From assembly GCA_949825045.1 (NCBI GenBank), contig OX463809.1:9451501-9515500 (forward strand): a stretch of 64,000 nucleotides of DNA. The letters are read 5' to 3'. The notes under the pieces were generated by a model. It did no database searches and was not told the origin of the DNA. It saw nothing but the letters and a program-made list of their open reading frames with translations. Source of the DNA: Argyresthia goedartella. Lineage: Eukaryota > Arthropoda > Insecta > Lepidoptera > Argyresthiidae. The translations under genes and the position numbers were made by a program. Shown piece after piece: positions 12,701 to 21,300 of the stretch (position 1 is the first letter of the stretch; every line of letters starts with the position of its first letter).

Positions 12701-15700
12701 TTATTGGCAATGCAAAACACTTCCCAGATAAATGAAGAAGAACCGTCAGAAGAAAGAAAGTTATCATCCAAGTCAATTCAGGAGGCACTTTCAAAAATAT
12801 ATTCTGGTCTTGAGATTTTAGAGAGTTCGGACAGTGATGTTAATCGCGTTTTACATCTTAGACAATCCATAGAAAACGGTGTAGCTACATATGAAAAAAT
12901 TTTAATTGATCGTAAGAAAAATGCTACTCAAAAAACTTTAGACCAGTATTTCTCAAAAAATTAAGGTTATTTTTTAATTCATTGTTTTTTTTTGTAACTA
13001 AGTATTAAAGTAACTTTGTAATACATACATACATACATTTGTCTTGTTATTCTATCAACCTCGTTATACGCGTATTTCGATTAACGCGAATTTGTCTGGT
13101 ACGCATCCCTCGCGTTAAGCGAGGTAGTACTGTAATACAGTAATTCATAGACACATCGGCACCATTCGGGTGTTATCGTTGTTCCGAGTTTTGCCGATAG
13201 GAAAGGATTATTCACTACATCTGTACCTATTTTTGTACTTTTTTACTGTCAGTGTTTCTCAGCTAATTAATCTATGTATATGAGGACTAAGGGACCAGGC
13301 TCGGATTTTCGATTTAGGTTGCCAAGTATTTAGTAAAAGTCCATGTAATTGTAAAACGAATCTTGGAATTTGTAAAAAGAAAACTTAGAAGATACAGCCC
13401 TTTAAGCCCTGCCCTTTAAGAAGCCGGCGGACAGCCGATCAAGTCCAATATGAGGCGAACGCCAATGTTCGTTCGACATATCGCTATCTCACCTGACGAG
13501 TGCGGGCGGAAAGCAACGTGCGTCGGCGCACAGTGGGACGGATTTCGAAATTGCGGACTTACGTTTTTTTGTTACATATCATTATTTTGTTTATGGTAAT
13601 CGATAGTCCTAATTCAGGAAATCATATGTTCTCAGAGCATTTTTTGTAGTAAATGTTATAATTTGCGAGAAAAATTGATTTAATAAAAATAATGTATGGA
13701 GCGATATCTAAATTGGTCTATAAGTACCAAGCCTTAAAAGTGCTCAAGCTGGTTTTTTGTAAGCTTATTCTACGGGTGTTTGTGTACAACACCACATATA
13801 TAACATGGCCCCGGTCTTGCCGGTTCTCCGGATAAACGAAGCTGAACTTAGGTACTTTTGGCAATATAACCAACTACACTGATAGAGTTGAATTTACTCT
13901 ATAATTATTAATAAATGAAGCAAACGAATTATTACTTCTTCTTTATAGTCGTTTCATGGCTGAGGATTAACATATAATAATAATAATAATAATACCTTGG
14001 ACACTATTAACAAATATTGATCTAGCTCCAAACTAGGATTCCCTGTATCTTGGGTACTAGGCAACGATACACATACTTATATAGATAAATATTATACTTA
14101 GATAGATAAACAACCATGACAAAGGTACAAACATCCGTTCTGATCAAACAAATATTGACTGTCACGGTTGTTGGTACGGGGATTGACCAAGGATCTCCAT
14201 TTTGTTCTGACCAAGCTGCGTGTGACTATACCAGCGTGGAGGTGGGCTTCCCCTTGTTCTAGCAACTTCTATTTTTCCTTCTATTTACATACATGTTCCA
14301 TTCAAACCCAGGAGTGTCAGCTTCGTAGGCAGGGTCACTACCTGAATTCAGTCTGATTTTATACATGTTTTAACCAACCTGCAAGCCTACAACATATTTT
14401 GTGGTATTTACTCTTAATTGTTGATCTTGTACTGCAATTTTTTATTTATTTTTTATATCTAGAAGGAGGATCCAGTTATGGCCTTTATATATAATTTCAA
14501 GTGTTCACTAACAGTGCTAACTATCGTTCTTTGTAATTCTCAAATATTCGCGATCGATACAAAACATGTTGTGAATAATATCGACTTATTTATGCTTTTA
14601 AAAGAGAAGCTTGAAACATTTTCGGATTGTGTAAAAAATTGTGAACATCTAAAACAGGAGCTTGGCTTTCAATTGAATGAAGAAAACACTCTGATTTTCT
14701 CAGAGTTTTGCCTGAAGTATACTTCTAATATTTAACGTAGATTGACTGCTGCTAATCATTCTTTCAATCATTTTCATAAAAAAGAACAAAAAGTGGTTAG
14801 AAAGTCCCATAATATGGCCCAGTTTCTTCGGTACTGAAGGAGAAGAAGTTGATGTTATGGACGGTGACATTATAGAAAATGTACCTCATGTACATCCTCA
14901 TGTGCATGAAGTTTCCACTTCCTTTATTCCGAGGAAACCATTCGAAGAACTGCGCTCAAGCCAAAAAATATGTCTTCAGTAATGAAGATGTAAGCAGAAG
15001 TTTGGACCATCTTATTAAACATCCTAAAGATATCTTTTTAAGTGGCATTACATGAGCCTGAGAGAGTCAGCCAATGAATTGCATTTTGTTTTGTTTCCTT
15101 CATATTTCAAAGTTGGATAAAAAAAACTGGACTGTTATCCCACTTAGGAGCGCAGATAAAATTGCAATCTTTGCATGATTTAACTGTGTCCAGACTCATA
15201 TTTGCAAATAATTTAGAACTAAATTCAATGGCTAATGTAAAACTTGAAAGGAAATGGGGCTGTTATCCCACTTAGGAGCGCAGATAAAATTGCAATCTTT
15301 GCATGATTTAACTGTGTCCAGACTCATATTTGCAAATAATTTAGAACTAAATTCAAAGGCTAATGTAAAACTTGAAAGGAAATGGGGCTTTGATGAGGCT
15401 TCAGGACAAAGCAATTTTAAGCAAAAGGCTGATTTGGATGAAACAGATATCTTTATGATTAGTTTAGTTCCATTAAATAAACTAAAGAGTCAGCAGAAAG
15501 AGAGAGAAAAGTAGTAGAAGGCCAAATTCAAGTCCTGCAGCCCACAAAAGTAGGAGACTTATCTATAAATCACGAATTGCTCTTGACAATGATAGATGGC
15601 AAATTATTTTCATATATTTCTAACACTTCGCCTGCTTCCTGCGATATCTATAAAGCAAAGCCCTCAGAAATGAACAATCTTAACGCGATTTATAGAAGAC

Positions 15701-17983
15701 CAGTAGATAAAGAAATGTATAAGTACGTACTTTCATCTTTAGATGCCTGGGTCAGATGTGATGTGGAATGTATATTTAATCTAGATATGCATTTATAATA
15801 CTGCACGTATATTTCTTAATAAGAAGTCACGATTACGACTTCAAATGTTAATAACAAAAATTTCAGCTTACAGGTTAGACTTCAAACAATGGACTGCAAG
15901 AAATGAAAATAAAGATATATTAATGACTCATAAGAGACAAATTCAAGAATCGTTCCGAAATGGATGCAATGTGCAGATTGACATCGTTTAACAGGGCGCT
16001 GGAACCACAAATGATGGCAACACGGCTAGAAAGTTTTTCGGAGATAGTAAAATAACTGCACGTATTACAGGCATTAACGAAGATATAATCAAAAGCTTCT
16101 AGTTATACTGCAAACAAAAGCATGTGGAGAATATGTAGATGTTGCTAAATTTTCTCAGTTTTGCCGAGAAACAGCAGCCTTATTTGTAAAACAATACCCG
16201 TGGTATAACATGCCTGCTAGTTATACTTGGTATAACATGCCTGCTAGTTATACTTGGATCAAACCTAATTGAACATTTTGGGCTAATGCCCATCGGAAAA
16301 CCTTCTAAAGGAGCTTCAGAAGCGAGAAACAAAGAGTTTAGAAAATATAGAGAAGGATTTTCCAGAAAAGTAAGCAGGTATGCGTAAAATGAGGACATAC
16401 TGCATAATCTCTGTGGATTATATATGTGGTGTTATACCCAACCACCCGTAGATTAATCCTACAAAAAACCAGCTTGAGCACTATTAAGACTTGTCATTCC
16501 TTACATTATTTTCATTAAATCAATTTTTCTCGCAAATTATAATTTACTAAACAAAGTGCTCTGAGAACATATGATTTCCATAATTAGGACTATCGATTAT
16601 GATAAATAAATAATGATATGTAACAAAAAAACGAAAGTCCTTAATTTTCATATCCGTCCCACTGTGCGCCCCGCCGCCACCGTCCCCCCCTTGCGGGCAG
16701 AGACACATAGCTGTACAAAAATAAAGAGAAATTTGGTTGTGTTCCGTGAATACCGAAAATGATGAATGAAACTTGATTATATTTTTAATTTCTTTGTCAA
16801 AATTATGCAACTTGACAATATAAGCTTTGGTTCTATTATAATTATCATGAATGGTATAATTTTTTATATAAAATAAACAGGTGGAAAATACGTCGTTTAC
16901 GTGTTAAAAATTTATGAAATTTAATCGCATATATTTTTTGGTAAATAAATATTTTTAGAAAAATGTTGGAACAGGAACCTAGGTAAATCCTGTATTAATA
17001 CGAATAACGGCACAATATAAACGTTGAAATATTCTCGAATCTAAAATTATTATTGTATTAAGTTTCTTTGAAAATTTCATTGTTCGCCGGCTTCTTAAGT
17101 GTGGTCCCTCAGTCCTCACAGCCCGATCATTGCCAGATCTCAGAAAAGAACCAAATTACGAATGAAATTTGATTACATGCCTTTAGTAAAAAAAAACTTA
17201 CCAAGCTTAACTTTAAAAACACGTACAAAGTGAATATAATTAAAGCAGCATAACAATATGACTGAGGTCCCTCAGTTTTCAGATAGCATATTTTTAAATT
17301 TGGTGAAAAAATCAATACCTAAACAAGTTTGTGTAAAACACACTTGTTTTACACAATACCCACCCAGTCAAATTGTTATGCTGTTTTAGTTATTGATATC
17401 TGACGGTGTTTTTTTAGGTAATTAAGCTTGGTAAGTTTTTTACGAAAGGCATGTAATTAAATTGTATTCGTAATTTGGTAATTTATCTGAGATCTGGCAA
17501 ACGGGCTGTGAGGACTGAGTGAATCTTCTAAGTTTTCTTTCTACAAATTACATGGAGACTTTTACTAAATCCCTGGCTTAAATCGAAAGTCCGAGCCTGG
17601 TCCCTCAGTTTTCATATTAATCATAGTTATCAACATTTCTGAGGTTTCGGGCGACTCGACGCGGGCAAACGAGCGATTTCATATAAAACATTCTAAACAT
17701 GGATCCGTTCGGCTTGTTCGGCACTGATAGGCCTGCGTTCACCATTAGTAGTCCCATGTAGCGCTATCTAAACGTTTGCCTTGTCATTCCAGGTTACAAA
17801 TACATGTTCGATAAACGCCTAGTGACAGTCTGGTCGGCTCCAAACTACTGTTACCGCTGTGGCAACGTCGCCTCAATACTAGAGTTCAAAACAGTCCACG
17901 ACAGAAACGCGAAGCTCTTCCAGGCGGTGCCGGACAGTGAGAGGGAGGTGCCCCCACAACACACCACGCCGTACTTCTTATAA
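3778..17983 (+). CDS. PpV: Serine/threonine protein phosphatase 6 catalytic subunit (PpV/PP6C)
   Basis: Six coding exons with GT/AG borders: 3778-3942, 7110-7255, 7409-7550, 7786-7940, 9708-9820 and 17793-17983. They total 912 nt, giving 303 aa, against about 305 in animal PP6. The start follows an A-rich leader (GCAAAAATG) and begins [20 protein letters not shown], the PP6 N-terminus. PPP-family metal and phosphate motifs appear in order: GDIHGQ (residues 50-55, exon 1), GDYVDRG (exon 2), RGNHE (exon 3), VHGGLSP (exon 4), [10 protein letters not shown] (exon 5) and [11 protein letters not shown] (exon 6). The tail TTPYFL has the C-terminal leucine that is carboxymethylated in this family. 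Known role: with SAPS and ankyrin-repeat subunits it acts in cell-cycle, Aurora A and signalling control in cytoplasm and nucleus. No catalytic residue is missing. Introns 1 and 5 are swollen by transposons. Converges on the eIF3i gene. Confidence 0.97.
4255..6831 (+). mobile_element. Complete piggyBac-family DNA transposon
   Basis: The element is flanked by TTAA on both sides (4251-4254 and 6832-6835), the piggyBac target duplication. It has perfect 15-bp terminal inverted repeats, CACATTGAATGCCAA at 4255-4269 and its complement at 6817-6831. It is 2,577 bp and encodes one intact transposase. Palindromic subterminal motifs of the type TACGYAATATTRCGTA crowd both ends (4311-4333, 4367-4411, 4449-4468, 6757-6778, 6798-6816). 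It sits in intron 1 of the phosphatase gene, same strand. Intact ORF, ends and target duplication suggest a young copy. Confidence 0.95.
4601..6466 (+). CDS. piggyBac-like transposase (DDE, PGBD type)
   Basis: 621 aa, uninterrupted. Residues about 35-95 are acidic and Ser/Pro-rich. A DDE_Tnp_1_7 domain follows, from about 115 to 500. The catalytic triad by position is D257 ([12 protein letters not shown]), D335 ([11 protein letters not shown]) and D437 ([11 protein letters not shown]). The spacings (78 and 102) match those of the Trichoplusia ni enzyme (78 and 101). A Pro-rich linker (about 520-575) leads to a C-terminal Cys/His-rich domain starting [12 protein letters not shown], which in this family binds the element ends. 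It catalyses hairpin-intermediate cut-and-paste transposition at TTAA. The ATG is the first in the longest frame and lies downstream of the subterminal repeats. No stop or frameshift is seen, so it could be functional; expression is unknown. Confidence 0.95.
   Translation: MPRVRGSNRRILRGHRRIRSGRQLQEHQIAAVLYEEQSSDDGDFSPGSGDDYDPEQDENQSPSTESDSSSEPDEEAPSPPPGVEGPSCDPEFQWKMDSARPQRFPFLGEPGIKTNFTSSASALADIFFSEDFLGSMVQATNIYAHRMAGPLQKHSRFRYWKDTTIAEMRKFVGMLLYMGLTKLPTIAHYWKLDQLYNLPLFRQIMSRNRFQILLRYFHFSENDDASTSRLHKIQPILDRFNNIMADVYYPEANLSIDESMVLWRGRLVFRQYIKNKKHKYGVKLYELCESSGIVMKIRVYKGKSERPSPGVLHSTEVILDLMEGYLEKGHIIYADNFYNSPDLTRRLSERKTYICGTLRKTRKNLPKDVTNAKLKRGELAAKSCNDITVCKWRDKRDVIVISNKHQVQLVNVRNRNGKVSLKPNIVADYNLGMSGIDRGDQMVSYYSCLRKTLRWHKKLALHIFEVYVQNAHKLLRLKDRTSKIRLLKFREDFVKYLLGLNYGDITPAAAEAPGPQIPPIQSEEDQADPPLPLLPSPLLPGPSVPPASPAVHKSRVPLRNFHYLEKLPPTTKKAVPAKPCRVCTKNKKRKESSFVCVTCPEKPALCVVNCFYTYHTDPRFA
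8540..9550 (-). pseudogene. LINE (Jockey-like) 3' fragment
   Basis: Minus-strand reading gives, in order, TKFLGITI(D), [40 protein letters not shown], then after a frame break [25 protein letters not shown] and [16 protein letters not shown]. These are the post-RT region and C-terminus of an abundant insect Jockey-like LINE. Several stops and frame changes occur. It lies in intron 4 of the phosphatase gene in the opposite orientation. Related pieces occur at 26259-26380 and 63145-63690. Confidence 0.8.
9865..10320 (+). repeat. Dispersed repeat, family A copy 1
   Basis: Starts with TCGGTCAAGTGCG and ends with GTTACGGAACCCTAAAA, enclosing AGACACAGCC-type and GACGGACAGC blocks. Copies at 23582-23988 and 38690-39106 share the same start and end, and a reversed one lies at 55955-56490. 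Short ends related to GGTTCCGTA / TACGGAACC face each other, as in a MITE, but a SINE origin is also possible. This copy is the most diverged. It is in phosphatase intron 5. Confidence 0.65.
11070..13132 (+). mobile_element. Complete Tigger (pogo-like) DNA transposon
   Basis: The ends are inverted repeats that start CAGTAATACCTCGCTT (11070 onward) and finish with GCGAGGTAGTACTG at 13132. The outer 23 bp match at 21 positions. Both sides carry TA (11068-11069 and 13133-13134), the Tc1/mariner-superfamily duplication. Repeated CGCGATT/TTAACGCG blocks follow inside each end. It is 2,063 bp with a single intact transposase, in intron 5 of the phosphatase gene. Confidence 0.93.
11327..12964 (+). 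CDS. Tigger/pogo transposase (CENP-B HTH plus DDE_1)
   Basis: 545 aa, uninterrupted. The N-terminus (about 5-60) is a CENP-B/psq helix-turn-helix with [13 protein letters not shown] and [16 protein letters not shown] second CENPB-type HTH spans about 75-150, around [16 protein letters not shown]. The DDE_1 catalytic domain has D186 ([14 protein letters not shown]), D301 ([12 protein letters not shown]) and D335 ([16 protein letters not shown]), with 33 residues between the last two. The C-terminus ends TLDQYFSKN, a typical Tigger tail. Function: cut-and-paste transposition into TA. Similar proteins have been domesticated as host genes (jerky, CENP-B, TIGD), but the flanking inverted repeats and TA duplication show this is a transposon gene in place. 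No inactivating lesion is seen. Confidence 0.95.
   Translation: MSSRAIKKERKSLSLEVKLKVLKEMDKSGKATEVGRQFGLSESTVRTIVKSRDKLLRSSEHGTPTSAKKITRTRPAVIEKMEQMLSVWIEDMNKKNAPISQDIVCAKAISLYESLKQQEGEGSSVPSFVASNGWFEKLKKRLNLHNIRVTGEAASADTAAASEFPTQLHNYILREKIPACLVFNADETGLYWKKMPSRTFISKEERQASGFKAAKNRLTLLLGGNATGDLKLKPLLVYQSETPRVMRGMDKDSLPVIWRSNRKAWVTREVFSDWFTNSFCPEVKAYCNRNRLPPKVLLLLDNAPGHPPTFDSPRGLKVEVMFLPPNTTSILQPMDQGAIANFKAYYHRRTFGQLIRETDGEGQQSMSDWWKSFNIFKAVQNIAAAWNEVKLSSMNGVWRSLWPDVVEAPSRRLRVQDTTRQVIEDIAVMMEGSELGSIPMEELEEFVATDSAPLSNEELLAMQNTSQINEEEPSEERKLSSKSIQEALSKIYSGLEILESSDSDVNRVLHLRQSIENGVATYEKILIDRKKNATQKTLDQYFSKN
13965..14170 (-). repeat. tRNA-derived SINE, 3' part, reverse copy
   Basis: The reverse complement matches the body and tail of the SINE at 54671-54925. 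Shared blocks include the AAACTAGGATTCCCTGTATC type, CAACGATACACATACTTATA and AACAACCATGACAAAGGTAC, with a TAA-repeat tail at 13977-13993. The tRNA-like head is missing, so this is a 5'-truncated copy. It sits inside the Transib element. Confidence 0.7.
15132..15387 (+). repeat. 128-bp tandem duplication inside Transib remnant
   Basis: Units 15132-15259 and 15260-15387 are directly adjacent and differ at one position that I can see (TTCAATGGC against TTCAAAGGC). Near identity means the duplication happened recently, probably after the transposase had died. Confidence 0.9.
16201..16254 (+). repeat. 27-bp tandem duplication inside Transib remnant
   Basis: Units 16201-16227 and 16228-16254 are identical (TGGTATAACATGCCTGCTAG and seven more bases). 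The unit length is a multiple of three, but it repeats [13 protein letters not shown] residues in a normally single-copy motif. Confidence 0.9.
17108..17519. mobile_element. Foldback/hairpin element
   Basis: Perfect 18-bp ends CTCAGTCCTCACAGCCCG (17108-17125) and the complement (17502-17519) open two long arms, about 17108-17262 and 17366-17519, which can pair at roughly 80% identity. Shared blocks include TTACATGCCTTT, ACTTACCAAGCTTAA and AGCATAACAAT. The loop of about 100 bp contains its own perfect 11-bp stem, TGTGTAAAACA at 17330-17340 with its complement at 17345-17355. No coding sequence. It interrupts the right arm of the outer element. Confidence 0.75.
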
Positions 17984-18025
17984 GATTTACTGCTGTTTAT
18001 ATCTGTTTATAAGTATACCCTAAGG

Positions 18026-18134
18026 GCCTGTTCCAAGAAGTCCCGAGACGCCCTGTTGAACAGATCAATCATACATTTGTATTTATAATGACGGATAGAT
18101 CTGTCACACAGAGCTTATCGGGCTTCCTGAATCA
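18026..18134. repeat. Degenerate hairpin between convergent genes
   Basis: CCTGTTCCAAGAAGTCCCGA near 18028 and the complement of a similar string near 18100-18134 (AGATCTGTCACACAGAG, then GGGCTTCCTGA) form an imperfect stem of about 110 bp. It lies in the 3' flank of the phosphatase gene and may be a MITE remnant within its 3' UTR. Confidence 0.4.
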
Positions 18135-18149
18135 GGTAATTTTGTATAG

Positions 18150-18155
18150 TATAAA
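18150..18155 (+). terminator. Possible variant poly(A) signal for PP6 gene
   Basis: No AATAAA occurs between the phosphatase stop (17981-17983) and the converging eIF3i gene. The variant hexamer TATAAA lies 167 bp past the stop and is the best nearby candidate. Confidence 0.3.
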
Positions 18156-18298
18156 TAATATCGCCATTAGGAAAATGAGTTTTTGCATTTTATTTTCGGT
18201 TGGAAGTTTTACCGGATTAGAAGCCTTATTTGGATGAGAGGCCTATGTTACATTGGCATCGTGAAACAACAAACACCTGAATACGATTTAATACGATT

Positions 18299-18304
18299 TT
18301 TATT
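18299..18304 (-). terminator. Poly(A) signal of eIF3i gene
   Basis: AATAAA on the minus strand (TTTATT on plus), 38 bp downstream of the eIF3i stop codon. Confidence 0.6.
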
Positions 18305-18341
18305 TAAAATACTCAAAGCCAACATAATAGTCTAACCAGTC

Positions 18342-21300
18342 TCAATCCCTGTTGTAGTCGAATGTGTAATCGAAGTAAGACTGGTCGAAGCTCTGCACCC
18401 TCACATATCCGTCCTCACCGCCTGAGGCATAGCTCTTCCCATCAGGGTGGAAGGACAAACTGTTGATGGGTCCGAAGTGACCCTTGACCCTGCCAAACTC
18501 TTCCTCGAACACCAGGTGGAAGAACCGGGCGTCGAACTTGCCTTGACGGGTTGAAGTGGTTGTGACCTGGAAACAAGCGTTAAGATGGTTTATCTAAAAT
18601 GTTGACATGAATGAGTGTTTTACACGGAAAGTTCGAAAAGGGCCTGTTACGTTGTCATATAAATTATCATTTGTCGTGGATCCAATTATAGTTCTTTCCC
18701 TCCCACCTTTAAGAGTTATTTATATGGCGCACTAAAGAGAAATGATTTACTCAGTAAATAATGGATAGATACATAAGATGGAAATACAATGCCAATTGAT
18801 AGCGAGAATCGCTTAAGATAAAGCGATAAAAACGACATTTTCAAGTTATCTTAATAATTTCGTTCAATGGAGAAAGGAATCTAATATGTCGTCCATCATC
18901 ATGCTTTCTCACTTGCCGGCCGTTCTGCCCGCAAAAAAGTATGATTACTGTCTGGATTTGCTCTCACGGCTGACATAAAGTTGGTCACTTAGTTGTTATT
19001 GTTAATTTTGACATTGTCATAATCATCATAATAATGATAACCTACAACCGCTTTTTTTAGTTGATTTTTTAGCTGTCACTGCAAGTACAAGACGACATTT
19101 TAGATTCCTTTCTCCAATGAACGGCGTAATAAATAACTCAATTCCGCTCCTCCTACTTACTCAATGTTCACGTCCGTTAATAAACATATTACTACTTTGA
19201 AATGTCCCGTCATTTTGTAAGGTAAGCAAGCAACTCACATCCATGGCGTCCTGTCCGCCGCCCAACACCACGTGGTCGAGTATCGGGCTGAGCGCCGCCG
19301 AGTTGACCGGGCGCTCTGTCTTGTACTCCTTCAGCAGTTCAAGCGTGGCGGCGTCGAAGAGCTTCGCGGTCTGGTCCTTCGAGGCCGTGACGAACATGGT
19401 CCCGTCGCGCGACAGCTGCATGTCGTTGATCTGGTGGGTGTGCTCCTTGATCGAGTGTAGCTTCTTGCCGGTCTGTAATTGGGTTGGGGTGTTCATTTAA
19501 TATTCGAGAAGAAGAAGAACCTGATATATTGCTGATAGCGATCACTTGATAATCGTAAGGTCTTCCGCACATGGAGGTACGCGACGACGCGACTGCGACG
19601 CAACTCATATGCACTTGCATGCAACTCTAGTATGGGGACCCACAGTTGTAGCTCCATGTGCGGAAGGCCTATTATAGGTTCGTTGCCGACGGGATCTGCG
19701 TTCATTTTCACGTATATCATGCCGAATAGGGCACGAGCATATTAAAACATTAAATACCACATTGCCAAAAATCGCGGGTTCAAACTGACAGTTGACATTT
19801 GGCGCGAAAACGGACCTGCAGCGGAAGTGACGTTATACTTGTTGTCAGTAAGGGGCAAAACTGCTTTAATCTCCTCCTTTTTTCGCAAAGAAAAGGAAAC
19901 GTACAGTTTGATAATTAATGCGCATAGAAATCTTCGCCCGTTGTCGTATTCCCGAAAACACCCGAATCACATCATATGAGCCCTAAACATTGCATTTGCA
20001 AACAAAAATCCTGCTATTTGATTAGCGATCGAATGTAACAAAAGTACCTAGGTAGCGAAAAAAGGTCACCAAAAACCAAAAATCAGAGCTGTATCCTACC
20101 CTGCCGTACCTATGGCTGCGAAACTTGGGCACCATCTAACCAGCACAGAAACTTGCTAGCACATTGCCAACGAGACATGGAAAGAAGCATGCTGAGAATA
20201 AGAAAAATAGATAAGCTGAGAAACACCGATATATGAGCTAGAACAGGTGTGACAGACGTTCTCATTAAGATAGACCAAACGAAATAGAGATGGACGGGCC
20301 ATGTGCTACGGAGCCCACAAGAGAAAAGGTGTAAAATATTAACAGAATGGTACCCTAGAGATGGGAAACGGAACAGAGGTCGATAACACAAAAATGGGAG
20401 GACGAACTTAAATTAACAGCAGGTTACAACTGGAATAGAGTTGCGAAGGATAGAAAGCAATGGAAATGGTTAGAGGAGGCCTTTGGCAAAAGGCACACCG
20501 AGCTCCGGGACATACTGTAGTAAAACATATATAAGAGCAAGATCACAGACAAAAATAAGGAGTTTCGGGATAGAACGGCTATATTAGTATATTATTATTA
20601 ATTATTCGATTATACAAACTATAAAAATAATACATAAAATAAAAATTATACATGTACTTTTGCAGAAATTAAATGAGTATTTTTATATGACTTCTTGTTT
20701 GTTGTAACTCATTGATTGGTCCAAATTGATGGTAGCTCGCTATACCACTTCAACTCTGGAACTAACCATACTTGTTGAAAGATCAGTTTCAGCCATCCCC
20801 ATCAATCGGATCGAATATTTTTGATATATCTGATAAGTGACCTCTTGGCAGGTTCTCTTAAGGACATCTTGGTTTTTAGACTGAAACGTGAACATGCCTT
20901 GTTGTGTAGACCACTCAGACCGAGAGATTTTTTGACTCGGCATACTTGAAGCCAAAATTTTATTGATTAATTTCATTCTCAATCAAAATCATCAATTCAT
21001 TAATTGGTTTTTGAGGTATCGCGATTGTGAACCTCATGCCATGGTAATAAAATTCAAAATCTATAACGGGAAAATGACGCCCGTGATCGTTGAGAGGTTT
21101 AAGCACAGATATCGAGAGATAGGTTGAGGGGCGAGCACGTGCGAACAAATGTAGCTCCGACAGGTTAGATATTAAAAATTCTCGGTAGTCACCGGGCGAC
21201 CGCAGTGAAAAATTCATTTCCGTTGTTTTTCAAAAATGCCGACCTGTGCAATACTCACGTGCCAAAATTGATGCGAGATTGTGAACTCCAAGAACGCCGG

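Larger units (their letters stand above)
10389..13225. mobile_element. MITE split by a Tigger insertion
   Basis: A 27-bp inverted pair lies at 10389-10415 and 13199-13225 with one mismatch; its core is CAGATGTAGTGAATAA. Removing the 2,063-bp Tigger element and one TA leaves about 770 bp with no coding sequence. The Tigger element is therefore nested. Superfamily and target duplication are not resolved. Confidence 0.6.
14478..16390 (+). pseudogene. Broken Transib transposase (RAG1-related family)
   Basis: Collinear plus-strand fragments occur in different frames. Near 15990-16080 is [16 protein letters not shown] followed by [14 protein letters not shown]; near 16140-16200 [20 protein letters not shown]; near 16270-16375 [20 protein letters not shown] with [12 protein letters not shown]. 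These match the conserved C-terminal catalytic half of Transib transposases (the RAG1 core relatives), from family knowledge. Upstream pieces at 14478-14735, 15254-15514 and 15577-15798 are likely the N-terminal half but are less diagnostic. Multiple stops, frame changes and two tandem duplications (128 and 27 bp) make it non-functional. Confidence 0.68.
13529..16666 (+). mobile_element. Transib element with RSS-like heptamer ends
   Basis: Both ends begin, reading inward, with CACAGTGGGACGGAT: CACAGTG at 13529-13535 and its complement CACTGTG at 16660-16666. This equals the V(D)J signal heptamer, as known for Transib elements. The terminal inverted repeats are long, 13529-13805 against about 16415-16666, and share GTGCTCAAGCTGGTTTTTTG and CAACACCACATATATAA. 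The flanking 5-mers are GC-rich (CGGCG left, CGCCC right), as expected of Transib targets, but agree at only 3 of 5 positions. The interior carries a broken Transib-type transposase. Length is 3,138 bp. Confidence 0.72.
13287..17606. mobile_element. Outer inverted-repeat element hosting two nested insertions
   Basis: Perfect 16-bp ends AGGGACCAGGCTCGGA (13290-13305) and its complement (17590-17605) continue inward as a long similar pair: 13290-13395 with 17520-17605, then AAGAAGCCGGCG near 13420 with its complement near 17088-17101. The right arm is cut between 17103 and 17520 by a foldback element, and the middle contains a Transib element. It lies in intron 5 of the phosphatase gene. No own coding sequence is recognised; superfamily is unresolved. 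Confidence 0.6.

Noticed and set aside
14478..14735. 85-codon frame with a signal-peptide-like start ([19 protein letters not shown])
   Set aside because: It lies inside the Transib element and is collinear with transposase fragments; a small secreted protein gene is less likely.
20740..21217. Two overlapping minus-strand frames of 80 and 85 codons
   Set aside because: They overlap a dispersed repeat, lie in an intron and match nothing I recognise.
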